Of a DNA stretch of 24,875 nucleotides, positions 14,877 through 22,677 are shown in pieces. The notes beneath the pieces were generated by a model. The model had not been told where the DNA came from. It saw only the letters and a list, made by a program, of their open reading frames with translations, and did no database searches. Source of the stretch: Burkholderiales bacterium (lineage in GTDB: Bacteria > Pseudomonadota > Gammaproteobacteria > Burkholderiales > Burkholderiaceae_C); the NCBI GenBank assembly GCA_016703325.1, contig JADJCH010000046.1:1-24875 (forward strand), in the 5' to 3' direction. The position numbers were made by a program, and so were the translations under genes. Within the stretch, counting starts at the first letter, position 1, and each line of letters begins with the position of its first letter.

Positions 14877-15343
14877 TTGCCCTGGTCACCCTGACCGGCT
14901 GCGCCGGTTACTCGCCGGCCGCATTGCAGCCGGGGCAGACGGCCGAGCAGGTGCGTGCCCTGATGGGGCCGCCCACCGGCGAACATGGATTGCCGGGGGG
15001 CGGCATCCGGCTGGAGTACGCGCGTGGCCCGGCCGGCCTGCAAACCTTCATGGTGGACCTGGACGCCCAGGGGCGCATGACCGGCTGGACCCAGGTGCTC
15101 AACGACGCGGCGTTCGCCCGCATCCAGCCCGGCTGGAGCCGCGAGCAACTGCAGCGCGAGTTCGGCCGGCCGGCCCAGGAGCAGGTGTTCGGCCGGCTCG
15201 GCCAGCGGGTGTGGAGCTATCGCTACGACAGCTGGGACTGCAGCTGGCTGCAGGTCAGCCTTGACCTGCGCAGCGACGCCGTGGTCGACGTCGGCCGCGG
15301 GCCGGACCCGCGCTGCCAGGCCAACGACAACCCCTGGGATTGA
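14873..15343 (+). CDS. Lipoprotein with two BamE/SmpA-like repeats
   Basis: As read from TTG 14873, 156 residues with LTGC at 7-10, but this gives only nine residues before the cysteine and no basic n-region; the natural start is probably ATG 14811 with a frameshift. The mature part contains two copies of a BamE/SmpA-like unit, LQPGQTAEQVRALMGPP (about 18-34) and IQPGWSREQLQREFGRP (about 83-99), each followed by strands. Such small lipoproteins sit on the inner face of the outer membrane, as BamE does in the Bam complex. A role in glycan export or cell-envelope checks is possible but not shown. Confidence 0.7.
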   Translation: MIALVTLTGCAGYSPAALQPGQTAEQVRALMGPPTGEHGLPGGGIRLEYARGPAGLQTFMVDLDAQGRMTGWTQVLNDAAFARIQPGWSREQLQREFGRPAQEQVFGRLGQRVWSYRYDSWDCSWLQVSLDLRSDAVVDVGRGPDPRCQANDNPWD

Positions 15344-15441
15344 CGGGGCGCTGCGATCGGGCGGGATGATCGGGCTGGTTTAGCATCCACGCCCGGCCGC
15401 GCCGTCTGCGGCCGTGTTCCTTTCGACCCGACGATTGCGCC

Positions 15442-16629
15442 ATGTCCGACACCTCTTCGCTGCCCTTCCTGCCCTTTGCGCTGCCGGAGATCGGCGAGGA
15501 GGAAATCGCCGAGGTGGTGGACGCGCTGCGCTCCGGCTGGGTCACCACCGGGCCGAAGACCAGGCGCTTCGAGGCCGACTTCAGCGCTTTCCTGGCGGGT
15601 GAAAGCGGCCATGCGCAGGAGTTCCACAGCATCGCCATCAACTCCGCCACCGCCGGTCTGCACCTGGCGCTGGAGGCGCTGGGCATCGGCCCCGGTGATG
15701 AGGTGATCACCACCACCCACACCTTCACCGCCAGTGCGGAGGTGGCGCGTTACTTGGGGGCGGATGTGAAGCTGGTGGACATTGACCCCGCCACCCTGTG
15801 CATCGACCCTGCCGCCTTCGAGGCGGCCATCACCCCGCGCACCAAGGCGGTGGTGCCGGTGCACTACGCCGGCCTGGCGGCGGACATGCCGCGCATCGGC
15901 GCCATCGCCCGCCGCCACGGCATCCGCGTGGTGGAGGACGCCGCGCACGCCCTGCCCACCACCTGCGGCGGCCGACTGGTCGGCACGCTGGACAGCGACG
16001 TCACGGTGTTCAGCTTCTACGCCAACAAGACCATGACCACCGGTGAGGGCGGCATGCTGGTGACGCGCGATGCGGCGATTGCTGCCCGTGCGCAGGTGAT
16101 GCGGCTGCACGGCATCAACCGCGATGCCTTCGATCGCTTCACCGCCAAGGTGCCGAGCTGGTACTACGAGATCGTGGCGCCGGGCTTCAAGTACAACCTC
16201 ACCGACATCGCCGCCGCGCTGGGCATCCATCAGTTGCGGCGCGTGCGCGATTTCCAGGTGCGCCGCCAGCAGCTGGCGGACCTGTACGACCGCCTGCTGG
16301 CCGACCTGCCGGTGATCTGCCCGCCGCGGCCGGCCGGGGGCGATCTGCACGCCTGGCACCTGTACGTGATCCGGCTGACCGACGATGCGGCGATCGGCCG
16401 GGATGCCTTGATCGAGGCGCTCTACGCCGCCGGCATCGGCTGCAGCGTGCACTACATCCCGCTGCACCTGCACCCGTACTGGCGCGAGCGCTATGGCCTG
16501 CGCAGCGAGGACTTCCCGCACAGCCAGCGCGCCTACGAGCGCATGCTCAGCCTGCCGCTGTACACCCGAATGACCGACGCCGACGTGTTTCGGGTGGCCG
16601 ACAGCCTGCGCGCGGCGTTGCGCGGCTGA
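15442..16629 (+). CDS. DegT/ArnB-like sugar aminotransferase
   Basis: Protein of 395 residues, PLP-dependent aspartate aminotransferase fold. PLP lysine Lys196 lies in FYANKTMTTGEGG; other family signatures are SGWVTTGPKTRRFE near the start, AITPRTKAVVPVHYAGL and VVEDAAHALPT. Overall it resembles the ArnB/PglE side of the family (4-amination of UDP-4-keto sugars) more than WlbC. With the 4,6-dehydratase and phosphoglycosyl transferase that follow, it may produce a UDP-4-amino-4,6-dideoxy-N-acetyl sugar (bacillosamine-type) used to prime the glycan. That pathway is inferred from the neighbours. Confidence 0.87.
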   Translation: MSDTSSLPFLPFALPEIGEEEIAEVVDALRSGWVTTGPKTRRFEADFSAFLAGESGHAQEFHSIAINSATAGLHLALEALGIGPGDEVITTTHTFTASAEVARYLGADVKLVDIDPATLCIDPAAFEAAITPRTKAVVPVHYAGLAADMPRIGAIARRHGIRVVEDAAHALPTTCGGRLVGTLDSDVTVFSFYANKTMTTGEGGMLVTRDAAIAARAQVMRLHGINRDAFDRFTAKVPSWYYEIVAPGFKYNLTDIAAALGIHQLRRVRDFQVRRQQLADLYDRLLADLPVICPPRPAGGDLHAWHLYVIRLTDDAAIGRDALIEALYAAGIGCSVHYIPLHLHPYWRERYGLRSEDFPHSQRAYERMLSLPLYTRMTDADVFRVADSLRAALRG

Positions 16630-16691
16630 TGCGATGCGGCGGCGGGCCTGCGACACTGTGGCCTGATCGAACCCCGTCTGCGGAGACCGGC

Positions 16692-16901
16692 ATGTCCACC
16701 GAAATTCTTTTCACTGTCGAAGAGGCTCCCGAAGGGGGTTTCCTTGCCCGGGCCCTGGGCCAGGGGATCTTCGTCCAGGCGGAGTCTGTGGAGGACCTGC
16801 ACCTGCAGGTTCGCGATGCCGTGCACTGCCACTTCGACGAGGCAGACAAGCCGCGCCTCATCCGGCTGCACTATGTGCGCGACGAAGTGCTGGCGGCGTG
16901 A
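16692..16901 (+). CDS. HicB-like antitoxin, module 4
   Basis: Protein of 69 residues from ATG 16692, with GGAG 7 bases upstream; the frame opens at 16629, but those residues are not HicB-like. The fold is the short HicB partial RNase H-like domain: ILFTVEEAPEGGFLARALGQ and a QVRDAVHCHFDEADKP helix. There is no C-terminal DNA-binding domain, a known variant sometimes misnamed 2-oxoisovalerate dehydrogenase subunit. It ends in a GTGA overlap with the HicA toxin, so antitoxin precedes toxin here. Confidence 0.8.
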   Translation: MSTEILFTVEEAPEGGFLARALGQGIFVQAESVEDLHLQVRDAVHCHFDEADKPRLIRLHYVRDEVLAA

Positions 16902-17140
16902 AGCTGCCGCGTGACCTGTCCGGAATGGATCTGGCTCGTGCGCTGGGTCGCGTCGGCTATGTCGTTACCCGCCAGACGGGCAGCCATGTCCGGCTCACGC
17001 TGGCGACCGAGCCTCAGCACCACATCACCATTCCTGCGCATCAGCCATTGAAGGTGGGCACGCTGGCCGCCATCCTGGGGGCGGTGGCCGTTCGGATGGG
17101 GCTGGATCGTGTCGAGCTGCTCTCGCGCTTGAAACTGTGA
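16898..17140 (+). CDS. HicA-like mRNA interferase toxin, module 4
   Basis: Protein of 80 residues from GTG 16898. It is a dsRBD-like HicA fold with catalytic His30 in TRQTGSHVRLT and a second conserved ITIPAH block, followed by KVGTLAAILGAVA. HicA toxins cleave mRNA on ribosome-free or translated transcripts. The stop (TGA 17138-17140) overlaps the ATG of the phosphoglycosyl transferase, so a toxin gene again runs straight into a glycan gene. Confidence 0.85.
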   Translation: MKLPRDLSGMDLARALGRVGYVVTRQTGSHVRLTLATEPQHHITIPAHQPLKVGTLAAILGAVAVRMGLDRVELLSRLKL

Positions 17141-17730
17141 TGGCCAAACGCGCCTTCGACCTGCTGGCCGCCGGGCTGGGGCTGCTGCTGCTGGCGCCGC
17201 TGCTGCTGGCGGTGGCGGTGGCGATCCAGCTGGATTCGCCCGGGCCGGTGTTCTACCGCCAGGAGCGCGTCGGCCGCGGCGGGCGGGTGTTTCGCATCCA
17301 CAAGTTCCGCAGCATGACGCACAACCCGGTGGACCGCGGGCCGCAGCTGACGGTGGGCGACGATGCCCGCATCACTCGGGTGGGGGCCTGGCTGCGGCGC
17401 AGCAAGGTGGATGAGCTGGCGCAGCTGATCGACGTGCTGCGGGGCGACATGAGCCTGGTCGGCCCGCGGCCGGAGGTGCCGCGCTACGTGGCGATGTACC
17501 CTCAGGCGCTGCGCGACAAGGTGTTGTCGGTGCGGCCGGGCATCACCGACTTCGCCTCCATCGAGTTCCGCCACGAGAACGCCCTGCTGGCGCGCAGCGA
17601 CGACCCGGAGCGCAGCTACCGCGAGGAGGTGCTGCCGGTGAAGCTGGCGCTGCAGGCCCGTTATGTGGACGAGGCCGGGCTGCTCACCGACCTGCGACTG
17701 ATCCTGCGCACCCTGCGGGCGATTGCCTAA
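17140..17730 (+). CDS. Small phosphoglycosyl transferase (PglC/WlbG type)
   Basis: Protein of 196 residues, monotopic phosphoglycosyl transferase. One N-terminal membrane helix (about 8-28) is followed by the catalytic core: RQERVGRGGRVFRIHKFRSM, the Asp-Glu dyad in SKVDELAQLIDVLRGDMSLV and the VGPRPE motif. The enzyme moves a sugar phosphate from a UDP-sugar to undecaprenyl phosphate, the first membrane step of glycan assembly. It lacks the large N-terminal region of WcaJ/WbaP. ATG 17140 shares its first base with the HicA stop; GTG 17137 is an alternative. It resembles Bordetella WlbG, but the exact sugar is not known. Confidence 0.88.
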   Translation: MAKRAFDLLAAGLGLLLLAPLLLAVAVAIQLDSPGPVFYRQERVGRGGRVFRIHKFRSMTHNPVDRGPQLTVGDDARITRVGAWLRRSKVDELAQLIDVLRGDMSLVGPRPEVPRYVAMYPQALRDKVLSVRPGITDFASIEFRHENALLARSDDPERSYREEVLPVKLALQARYVDEAGLLTDLRLILRTLRAIA

Positions 17731-17767
17731 AATGCATGCATTGCATTCAACTTATGGGAGCTCCCAT
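17728..17767 (+). promoter_or_regulatory. -10 element and palindromes before module 5
   Basis: TAAAAT (17728-17733, preceded by GCC as in the lysS promoter) overlaps the upstream stop. ATGCATGCAT (17732-17741) and ATGGGAGCTCCCAT (17754-17767) are perfect palindromes; the second contains the GGGAG ribosome site and the first two bases of the ATG at 17766. Binding of the antitoxin complex here would block transcription or translation initiation. No clear -35 is seen. Confidence 0.5.
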
Positions 17768-17996
17768 GGGCATGCTGACCATTCGCAACGTCGATGACGA
17801 GCTGAAGGCGGGGCTGCGGCTGCGCGCGGCGCAGGCCGGCTGCTCGATGGAAGAGGCCGCGCGGCGCATCCTGCGCGAAGCGGTCCAGCCGGACGACGTG
17901 CGTCGCGCCGAAGCCGCCGAACGGCTGTTGGCGCGCCTGGCGACCCAGCCGGCGCTCGGTGAGCGCAACTGGACGCGCGACGATCTGTATGACTGA
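17766..17996 (+). CDS. FitA-like ribbon-helix-helix antitoxin, module 5
   Basis: Protein of 76 residues. The N-terminal ribbon-helix-helix domain is typical of FitA/VapB antitoxins: MLTIRNVDDELKAGLRLRAA, then CSMEEAARRILREAV. The C-terminal arm (RNWTRDDLYD) ends in an aromatic/acidic tail for toxin binding. ATG 17766 is preferred to the frame's first ATG at 17736 because GGGAG precedes it and the fold begins there; ATG 17772 is a near alternative. The stop overlaps the toxin ATG by 8 bases (ATGACTGA). Confidence 0.85.
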   Translation: MGMLTIRNVDDELKAGLRLRAAQAGCSMEEAARRILREAVQPDDVRRAEAAERLLARLATQPALGERNWTRDDLYD

Positions 17997-18498
17997 GGGG
18001 AAACCCCTTTCAGTCGTGGCTCGGGTCGCTGCGCCGTTGCGCATCGCGGTCGATACCAATGTGCTGGCCTATGCGGAAGGTGCTGGAGATGCGGTTCGTG
18101 TCGCCCGGGCGCGGCAATTGCTGCGTGAGTTGACCGCGGTGGGCGGCGTCGAGCGGTTGAGGTTGCCCACGCAGGTCTGCGGTGAGTTGTACAACGTGCT
18201 CAGGCGGCGGATGGGCTGGCCCGGTGAGCAGGCCGCGCGGGCCGTGCTCAGTTGGACGGATGCCCTGGAAGTCGCCGAGGCCCCTTGGCCCGTCTTCCAG
18301 GCGGCCCTGGAGCTGAGTTCAGCACACGGGCTGCAGGTCTGGGATGCGCTGATCGTCAGCACGGCGGTGCAGCAGCGCTGCCACATGCTGCTGAGCGAGG
18401 ACCTGCAGGACGGTTTCACCTGGCGCGGGGTGACGGTGGTCAATCCCTTCGCCGCACAGCCTCATCCGCTGCTGCGCGCTGCGCTGCTGCAGCTCTGA
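17989..18498 (+). CDS. PIN-domain toxin, FitB/VapC-like, module 5
   Basis: Protein of 169 residues from ATG 17989. PIN acids are Asp22 (AVDTNVLAYA), Glu66 (CGELYNVL), Asp119 (VWDALIVSTA) and Asp138/Asp141 (LLSEDLQDG). It is longer than most VapC proteins because of an N-terminal extension of about 17 residues and a C-terminal leucine-rich tail. It shares SED-x-QDG and a terminal VVNPF with the module 2 toxin. The dehydratase gene begins 16 bases downstream. The target RNA is unknown. Confidence 0.86.
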   Translation: MTEGKPLSVVARVAAPLRIAVDTNVLAYAEGAGDAVRVARARQLLRELTAVGGVERLRLPTQVCGELYNVLRRRMGWPGEQAARAVLSWTDALEVAEAPWPVFQAALELSSAHGLQVWDALIVSTAVQQRCHMLLSEDLQDGFTWRGVTVVNPFAAQPHPLLRAALLQL

Positions 18499-18514
18499 TG
18501 GCTGCCGATACGAC

Positions 18515-20395
18515 ATGAACTGGCAATCCCTCGACAGCCTGCTGACCCGCGTGCGCCCGCACCGGGAGCTGCTGGCGCTGCTGATCGACGCGGGGGTGAT
18601 CGCCGCCTGCTGGCACATCACCTACCTGTTTCGCCTGGGCTTCGAGCGCTGGCACAGCGCGCGGCCGGACTACGACGGCTGGGTGCTGCTGGGCCTGGTG
18701 CTGCTGTACCTGGTGGTGTTCGTCCTGCTGCGTGTGCCCAAGGGCATGTGGCGCTTCTCCGGCTTTGGCGAGGTGCAGCGCCTGACCGCGGCCTGCGCCA
18801 TCGCCGGGCTGCTCGGTGCGGTGGCGGTACTGATGGCGCAGCTCAGCCAGGTGCCGCGCGCGGTGCTGGCGCTGCACCCGGTGGTCAGCCTGATGGGGCT
18901 GGCGATGGTGCGCATCGGCTACCGCATGCTCTACGAGCACATGCGCGGGCGCATCTCCGGCAGTTCGGTGGAGACGCGTCGCGCGCTGGTGATGGGCGCG
19001 GGCGACGCGGCCAAGCTGCTGATCGCCGGTATCCAGCACCACGGCTGGGTGGTGGTGGGCCTGCTGGACGACAACCGACGCAAGCACGGTCAACGTGTCG
19101 GTGACGTGCCGGTGCTGGGTCCGCTGGACAGCGCGCCGCGCTGGTCTGCGTTGCACGGCATCACCCACATCATTGTGGCGCTGCCTTCGGCCACACCGGC
19201 GGAACGTCGCCGTGCGCTGGACCTGGCCGCGGCCACCCACCTGCCGGTGGTGACGGTGCCCACCGCGGCCGAGCTGCGCGAGGGTCAGGCGCTGGCGAAC
19301 GTGCGCGACATCGAGCCGGAGGACCTGCTGGGCCGCGAGCCGGTGCAGCTCGACGAAGGCGGCATCAGCGAATGCCTGTCCGGCAAGGTGGTGCTGATCA
19401 CCGGGGCGGGCGGCTCGATCGGCTCCGAGCTGTGCCGCCAGGTGGCACGCTACGGGCCGCTCAAGCTGGTGCTCTACGAGCTCAGCGAGTTCGCGCTCTA
19501 CCGCATCGAGCAGGAGCTCAGCGAGCACTTCCCCCACATCCCGCTGGTGCGGCTGGTGGGCGACGTGCGCGAAATGGCCCATCTGCAGGCCACGTTCCGC
19601 CAGGTGCGACCGCAGGTCGTGTTCCACGCCGCGGCGTACAAGCATGTGCCGCTGATGGAGGAGGACAACGCCTTCTCCGCGCTGCGCAACAACACCCTGG
19701 GCACCGCCAACGCGGCGCGGGCCGCGGCCGAGGCGGGGGCCGAGCGCTTCGTGCTGATCTCGACCGACAAGGCGGTCAACCCCACCAATGTGATGGGCGC
19801 CACCAAGCGGGCCGCGGAGATGGTGATTTCGCGCCTGGCGGCGCAGGCGGCGTCAGCGGGTTGGCGCACCCGGTTCATGGCGGTGCGCTTCGGCAACGTG
19901 CTCGGTTCGTCCGGCAGCGTGATCCCGAAGTTCAAGGAGCAGATCGCCCGCGGCGGCCCGGTCACGGTGACGCACCCGGAGATCACGCGCTACTTCATGA
20001 CGATTCCGGAGGCGGCGCGGCTGGTGGTGCAGGCCGGCGCCATCGGCGAGGGCGGTCAGGTGTTTGTGCTGGACATGGGCGAGCCGGTGAAGATCGTCGA
20101 CCTGGCGCGCGACCTGATCCGCATGACCGGCCACACGCCCGAGGAGATCCCGATCACCTTCAGCGGCCTGCGCCCGGGCGAGAAGCTCTACGAGGAGCTG
20201 CTGGCCGACGCCGATGCCACGCTGCCCACCCGCTTCGAGCGGCTGCGCATCGCGCGGCTGGACGAGCGTGGCGCGGACCTGCAGGCCCTGTTGGACTGGG
20301 TGGCCGGGCGCAGCCACGCCAATGATGCCGAGGTGCGCCAGCGGCTGGCCGCGGTTGTGCACGAGTACCGCTCGCCGGAACAAGGCAGGGGCTGA
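18515..20395 (+). CDS. Nucleotide-sugar 4,6-dehydratase, WbpM/CapD family
   Basis: Protein of 626 residues. Four N-terminal membrane helices (about 20-125) anchor it to the inner membrane. They are followed by a CoA-binding-like Rossmann region (VMGAGDAAKLLIAGI) and a C-terminal SDR domain with GAGGSIGSELCRQV (about 296-309). The usual YxxxK is replaced by MxxxK (Met427, Lys431, in TNVMGATKRAAEM), the known mark of large membrane dehydratases such as WbpM and PglF. It converts UDP-GlcNAc to UDP-4-keto-6-deoxy-GlcNAc, likely feeding the aminotransferase at 15.4 kb and the phosphoglycosyl transferase. Bordetella WlbL is the positional counterpart. Confidence 0.9.
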   Translation: MNWQSLDSLLTRVRPHRELLALLIDAGVIAACWHITYLFRLGFERWHSARPDYDGWVLLGLVLLYLVVFVLLRVPKGMWRFSGFGEVQRLTAACAIAGLLGAVAVLMAQLSQVPRAVLALHPVVSLMGLAMVRIGYRMLYEHMRGRISGSSVETRRALVMGAGDAAKLLIAGIQHHGWVVVGLLDDNRRKHGQRVGDVPVLGPLDSAPRWSALHGITHIIVALPSATPAERRRALDLAAATHLPVVTVPTAAELREGQALANVRDIEPEDLLGREPVQLDEGGISECLSGKVVLITGAGGSIGSELCRQVARYGPLKLVLYELSEFALYRIEQELSEHFPHIPLVRLVGDVREMAHLQATFRQVRPQVVFHAAAYKHVPLMEEDNAFSALRNNTLGTANAARAAAEAGAERFVLISTDKAVNPTNVMGATKRAAEMVISRLAAQAASAGWRTRFMAVRFGNVLGSSGSVIPKFKEQIARGGPVTVTHPEITRYFMTIPEAARLVVQAGAIGEGGQVFVLDMGEPVKIVDLARDLIRMTGHTPEEIPITFSGLRPGEKLYEELLADADATLPTRFERLRIARLDERGADLQALLDWVAGRSHANDAEVRQRLAAVVHEYRSPEQGRG

Positions 20396-20478
20396 GCCGT
20401 CGGGGACAATCGCGTGTTTTCCCTGAGTCTGCGTTCAGTGCGCTCAGCGCTTCCACTGCTTTTCTGGATGGGTTCGTG

Positions 20479-21369
20479 ATGCAACGTCGTTCGCTGTTCC
20501 TCGCCGCCGGCCTGTCGCTGCCGTTGTCCGCCCTGCTGGGGGCCTGTGCCACTGCGCCCCAGGGCCCCAAGCCGCAGCCGAAGATCGGGCTGGCGCTGGG
20601 CGGTGGAGCAGCCAAGGGTTTTGCCCATGTGGGCGTGATCAAGGTGCTGGAGGCCTCCGGTTTCACGCCGGCGGTGGTCTCCGGCACCAGCGCCGGCAGC
20701 GTGGTGGGGGCACTCTACGCCTCCGGCCTGAACGGTTTTGCGCTGCAGGAGCAGTCCTTCGCGCTGGACGAGGACCGCATCAAGGACCTGACGCTGTTCG
20801 GCGTGGGCGGCGTCATCAAGGGCGACAAGCTGCAGGCCTACGTCAACGAACTGGTCAAGAACCGTCCGCTGGAGCAGATGGCCAAGCCCTTTGCCGCGGT
20901 GGCGGCCGACCTGGACAGCGGCGAGCGCATCATCTTCAACCGCGGCAACACCGGCCAGGCGGTGCGCGCCTCCTGCAGCATCCCGGGCGTGTTTCAGCCG
21001 GCGGTGATCGCGGGCAAGCGCTACGTCGACGGCGGCCTGGTCAGTCCGGTGCCGGTGGATGCGGCCCGGCAGCTGGGTGCGGACATCGTCATTGCGGTGG
21101 ACATCTCCTCCAAGGCGAAGGACGGCAAGGCGGCAGGCATCCTCAGCAACCTGAACCAGACCATCACCATCATGGGTCAGAAGCTGGGCGAGCAGGAGAT
21201 GACCCGCGCCGATGTGATCATCCGCCCGCGGGTCGGGCAGATCGGCGCGGCCGACCTGGACCAGAAGCACGTGGCCCTGCTGGAGGGTGAGAAGGCCGCC
21301 CAGGACGCGCTGCCGGCCCTCCGTGCGGCGATCGAGCGCTGGCAACTGGCTCGCGAAGCCAAGCGCTGA
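20479..21369 (+). CDS. Patatin-like phospholipase, putative lipoprotein
   Basis: Protein of 296 residues. An N-terminal signal with a basic start and lipobox-like LGAC (Cys23) suggests an envelope lipoprotein. The patatin fold shows the oxyanion loop GGGAAKGFAHVG, the nucleophile elbow GTSAG and the partner aspartate in YVDGGLVSPVPV. It probably hydrolyses phospholipid or another acyl ester; substrate is unknown. ATG 20479 follows a GTG at 20476 that is also possible. It is a separate unit downstream of the glycan cluster, with an 83-base gap, and no obvious functional link to it. Confidence 0.87.
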   Translation: MQRRSLFLAAGLSLPLSALLGACATAPQGPKPQPKIGLALGGGAAKGFAHVGVIKVLEASGFTPAVVSGTSAGSVVGALYASGLNGFALQEQSFALDEDRIKDLTLFGVGGVIKGDKLQAYVNELVKNRPLEQMAKPFAAVAADLDSGERIIFNRGNTGQAVRASCSIPGVFQPAVIAGKRYVDGGLVSPVPVDAARQLGADIVIAVDISSKAKDGKAAGILSNLNQTITIMGQKLGEQEMTRADVIIRPRVGQIGAADLDQKHVALLEGEKAAQDALPALRAAIERWQLAREAKR

Positions 21370-21609
21370 GGGTGCGATTTGCGCGCTTGGACACCCCTGA
21401 AATGGGTGGGGTGGGCGCGAAGATCTCGGCAGCTGCCAAGACTGACCGCTGAACGGACTGAGGGTTGGACCTAGCATCCCGATAAGCATCAACTATCAAA
21501 GCTCTGTTGCAGTTTGGGTGCTTCAAGATGGGGTGGTGTTGAAACAGGGGTGTGTTGCTCACCCGCGGCCGCAGAACGCCGCGTCGTGGACGTTGTTGGG
21601 ATCCTTCCT
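21370..21609. other. Intergenic region before the GGDEF gene
   Basis: About 240 bases, less GC-rich than the flanks. A CACCC/GGGTG stem at 21392-21408 follows the patatin gene but has no T tract. I see no convincing promoter, RNA gene or ORF. The frame of the downstream gene is open back to 21514, but the residues encoded there (Cys/Val/Arg-rich) do not resemble the protein family. Confidence 0.4.
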
Positions 21610-22635
21610 GTGAAGTTTGAGCACAGCATCGAGCGCAGTGCCGAGCACCTGCGCATGGCGCTGCCGCTGATGTCGCGCCAGCTGAGTGCCTTGCATCCGG
21701 TGAGCTATGCCGTCTGGTACTGCTATGTCTCGGGTGAATCACCCGAGCTGCGCCAGGCGGTGGACCAGCATCTCGCGCGACATGGTCAGCTGGACGAATC
21801 GGCCACCCAGGCTCTGTTCTGCCGCCATGTGGCCGAGGTGGACCCGCAGACCGCCCAGCGGGTGGCCGACGGCTTCCAGAAGGTGCTCAGCGGCATGGCC
21901 GAGTCGGCTGCGCTGGCGGGGGACCAGACCGAGCGCTTCGGTCACTCCCTGTCGCGGCTGAGCGAGCAGCTCGAAGACAGCAGGCAGCCACCGGACCTGC
22001 AGGAGATGCAGTCCACCACCCGCGAGATGCAGCGCGCCGCGGCCCGCCTGCAGCAGCGCCTGGACGACAGCCGCCGTGAGATTGCGATGTTGCGCGACGA
22101 GGTGCGCCGCGCGCGCCACGAGTCCCTGGTGGATGGGCTGACCGGGCTGGCCAACCGTCGCGCCTTCGATCAGCGGCTGGCCGTGCTGCTGGCCGAGCAG
22201 CAGGCGGGAGGGCCGTCCCAGCCTGCGGCACCCTGCCTGCTGCTGACCGACATCGACCACTTCAAGCGCATCAACGACAGCTACGGCCATGCTTTCGGGG
22301 ATCAGGTGATCCGCGCGGTGGCGCAGGTGCTGCAGCGCCACGTACCCGCCGCCGGGATGGCGGCACGCATCGGCGGCGAGGAGTTTGCTCTGCTGCTGCC
22401 GCCGGTGACGCTGGACGAGGCCGGTGGCCTGGCCGAGAAGGTGCGCGCCACCATTGCCGCCAGCCGCATCCGACGCCAGGGTGATGCCGACGCGCTGGCG
22501 CGCGTCACCGTCTCGCTGGGCGTCGCGCCCCATCGCCGCGGCGAAAGCGCCCGCGAGTTCCTCGATCGCGCCGACCAGGCCCTGTACGCATCCAAGGAGG
22601 CGGGCCGGGACCGGGTCACGGTGCTGGCGGCCTGA
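21610..22635 (+). CDS. Diguanylate cyclase (GGEEF)
   Basis: Protein of 341 residues from GTG 21610, chosen because related proteins begin with a KFEHSIERS-like segment; the frame is open to 21514. The N-terminal half (about 1-165) is helical with no membrane segment, ending in a coiled coil (REMQRAAARLQQRLDDSRRE). The C-terminal GGDEF domain has DGLTGLANRRAFDQRL, LLTDIDHFKRINDSYGH and the signature ARIGGEEFALLLP, so it should make cyclic di-GMP. The RxxD inhibitory site that often lies before the signature is absent (VPAAGMAARIGGEEF), implying no product feedback there. It is convergent with uvrA. Confidence 0.9.
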   Translation: MKFEHSIERSAEHLRMALPLMSRQLSALHPVSYAVWYCYVSGESPELRQAVDQHLARHGQLDESATQALFCRHVAEVDPQTAQRVADGFQKVLSGMAESAALAGDQTERFGHSLSRLSEQLEDSRQPPDLQEMQSTTREMQRAAARLQQRLDDSRREIAMLRDEVRRARHESLVDGLTGLANRRAFDQRLAVLLAEQQAGGPSQPAAPCLLLTDIDHFKRINDSYGHAFGDQVIRAVAQVLQRHVPAAGMAARIGGEEFALLLPPVTLDEAGGLAEKVRATIAASRIRRQGDADALARVTVSLGVAPHRRGESAREFLDRADQALYASKEAGRDRVTVLAA

Positions 22636-22677
22636 TTCGGTCGGCCGATGGGATGACTTTGGGAACTCGCCCTGGGA

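Noticed and set aside
21392..21408. CACCC/GGGTG stem after the patatin gene as terminator
   Set aside because: Only five base pairs and followed by G-rich sequence, not a T tract.
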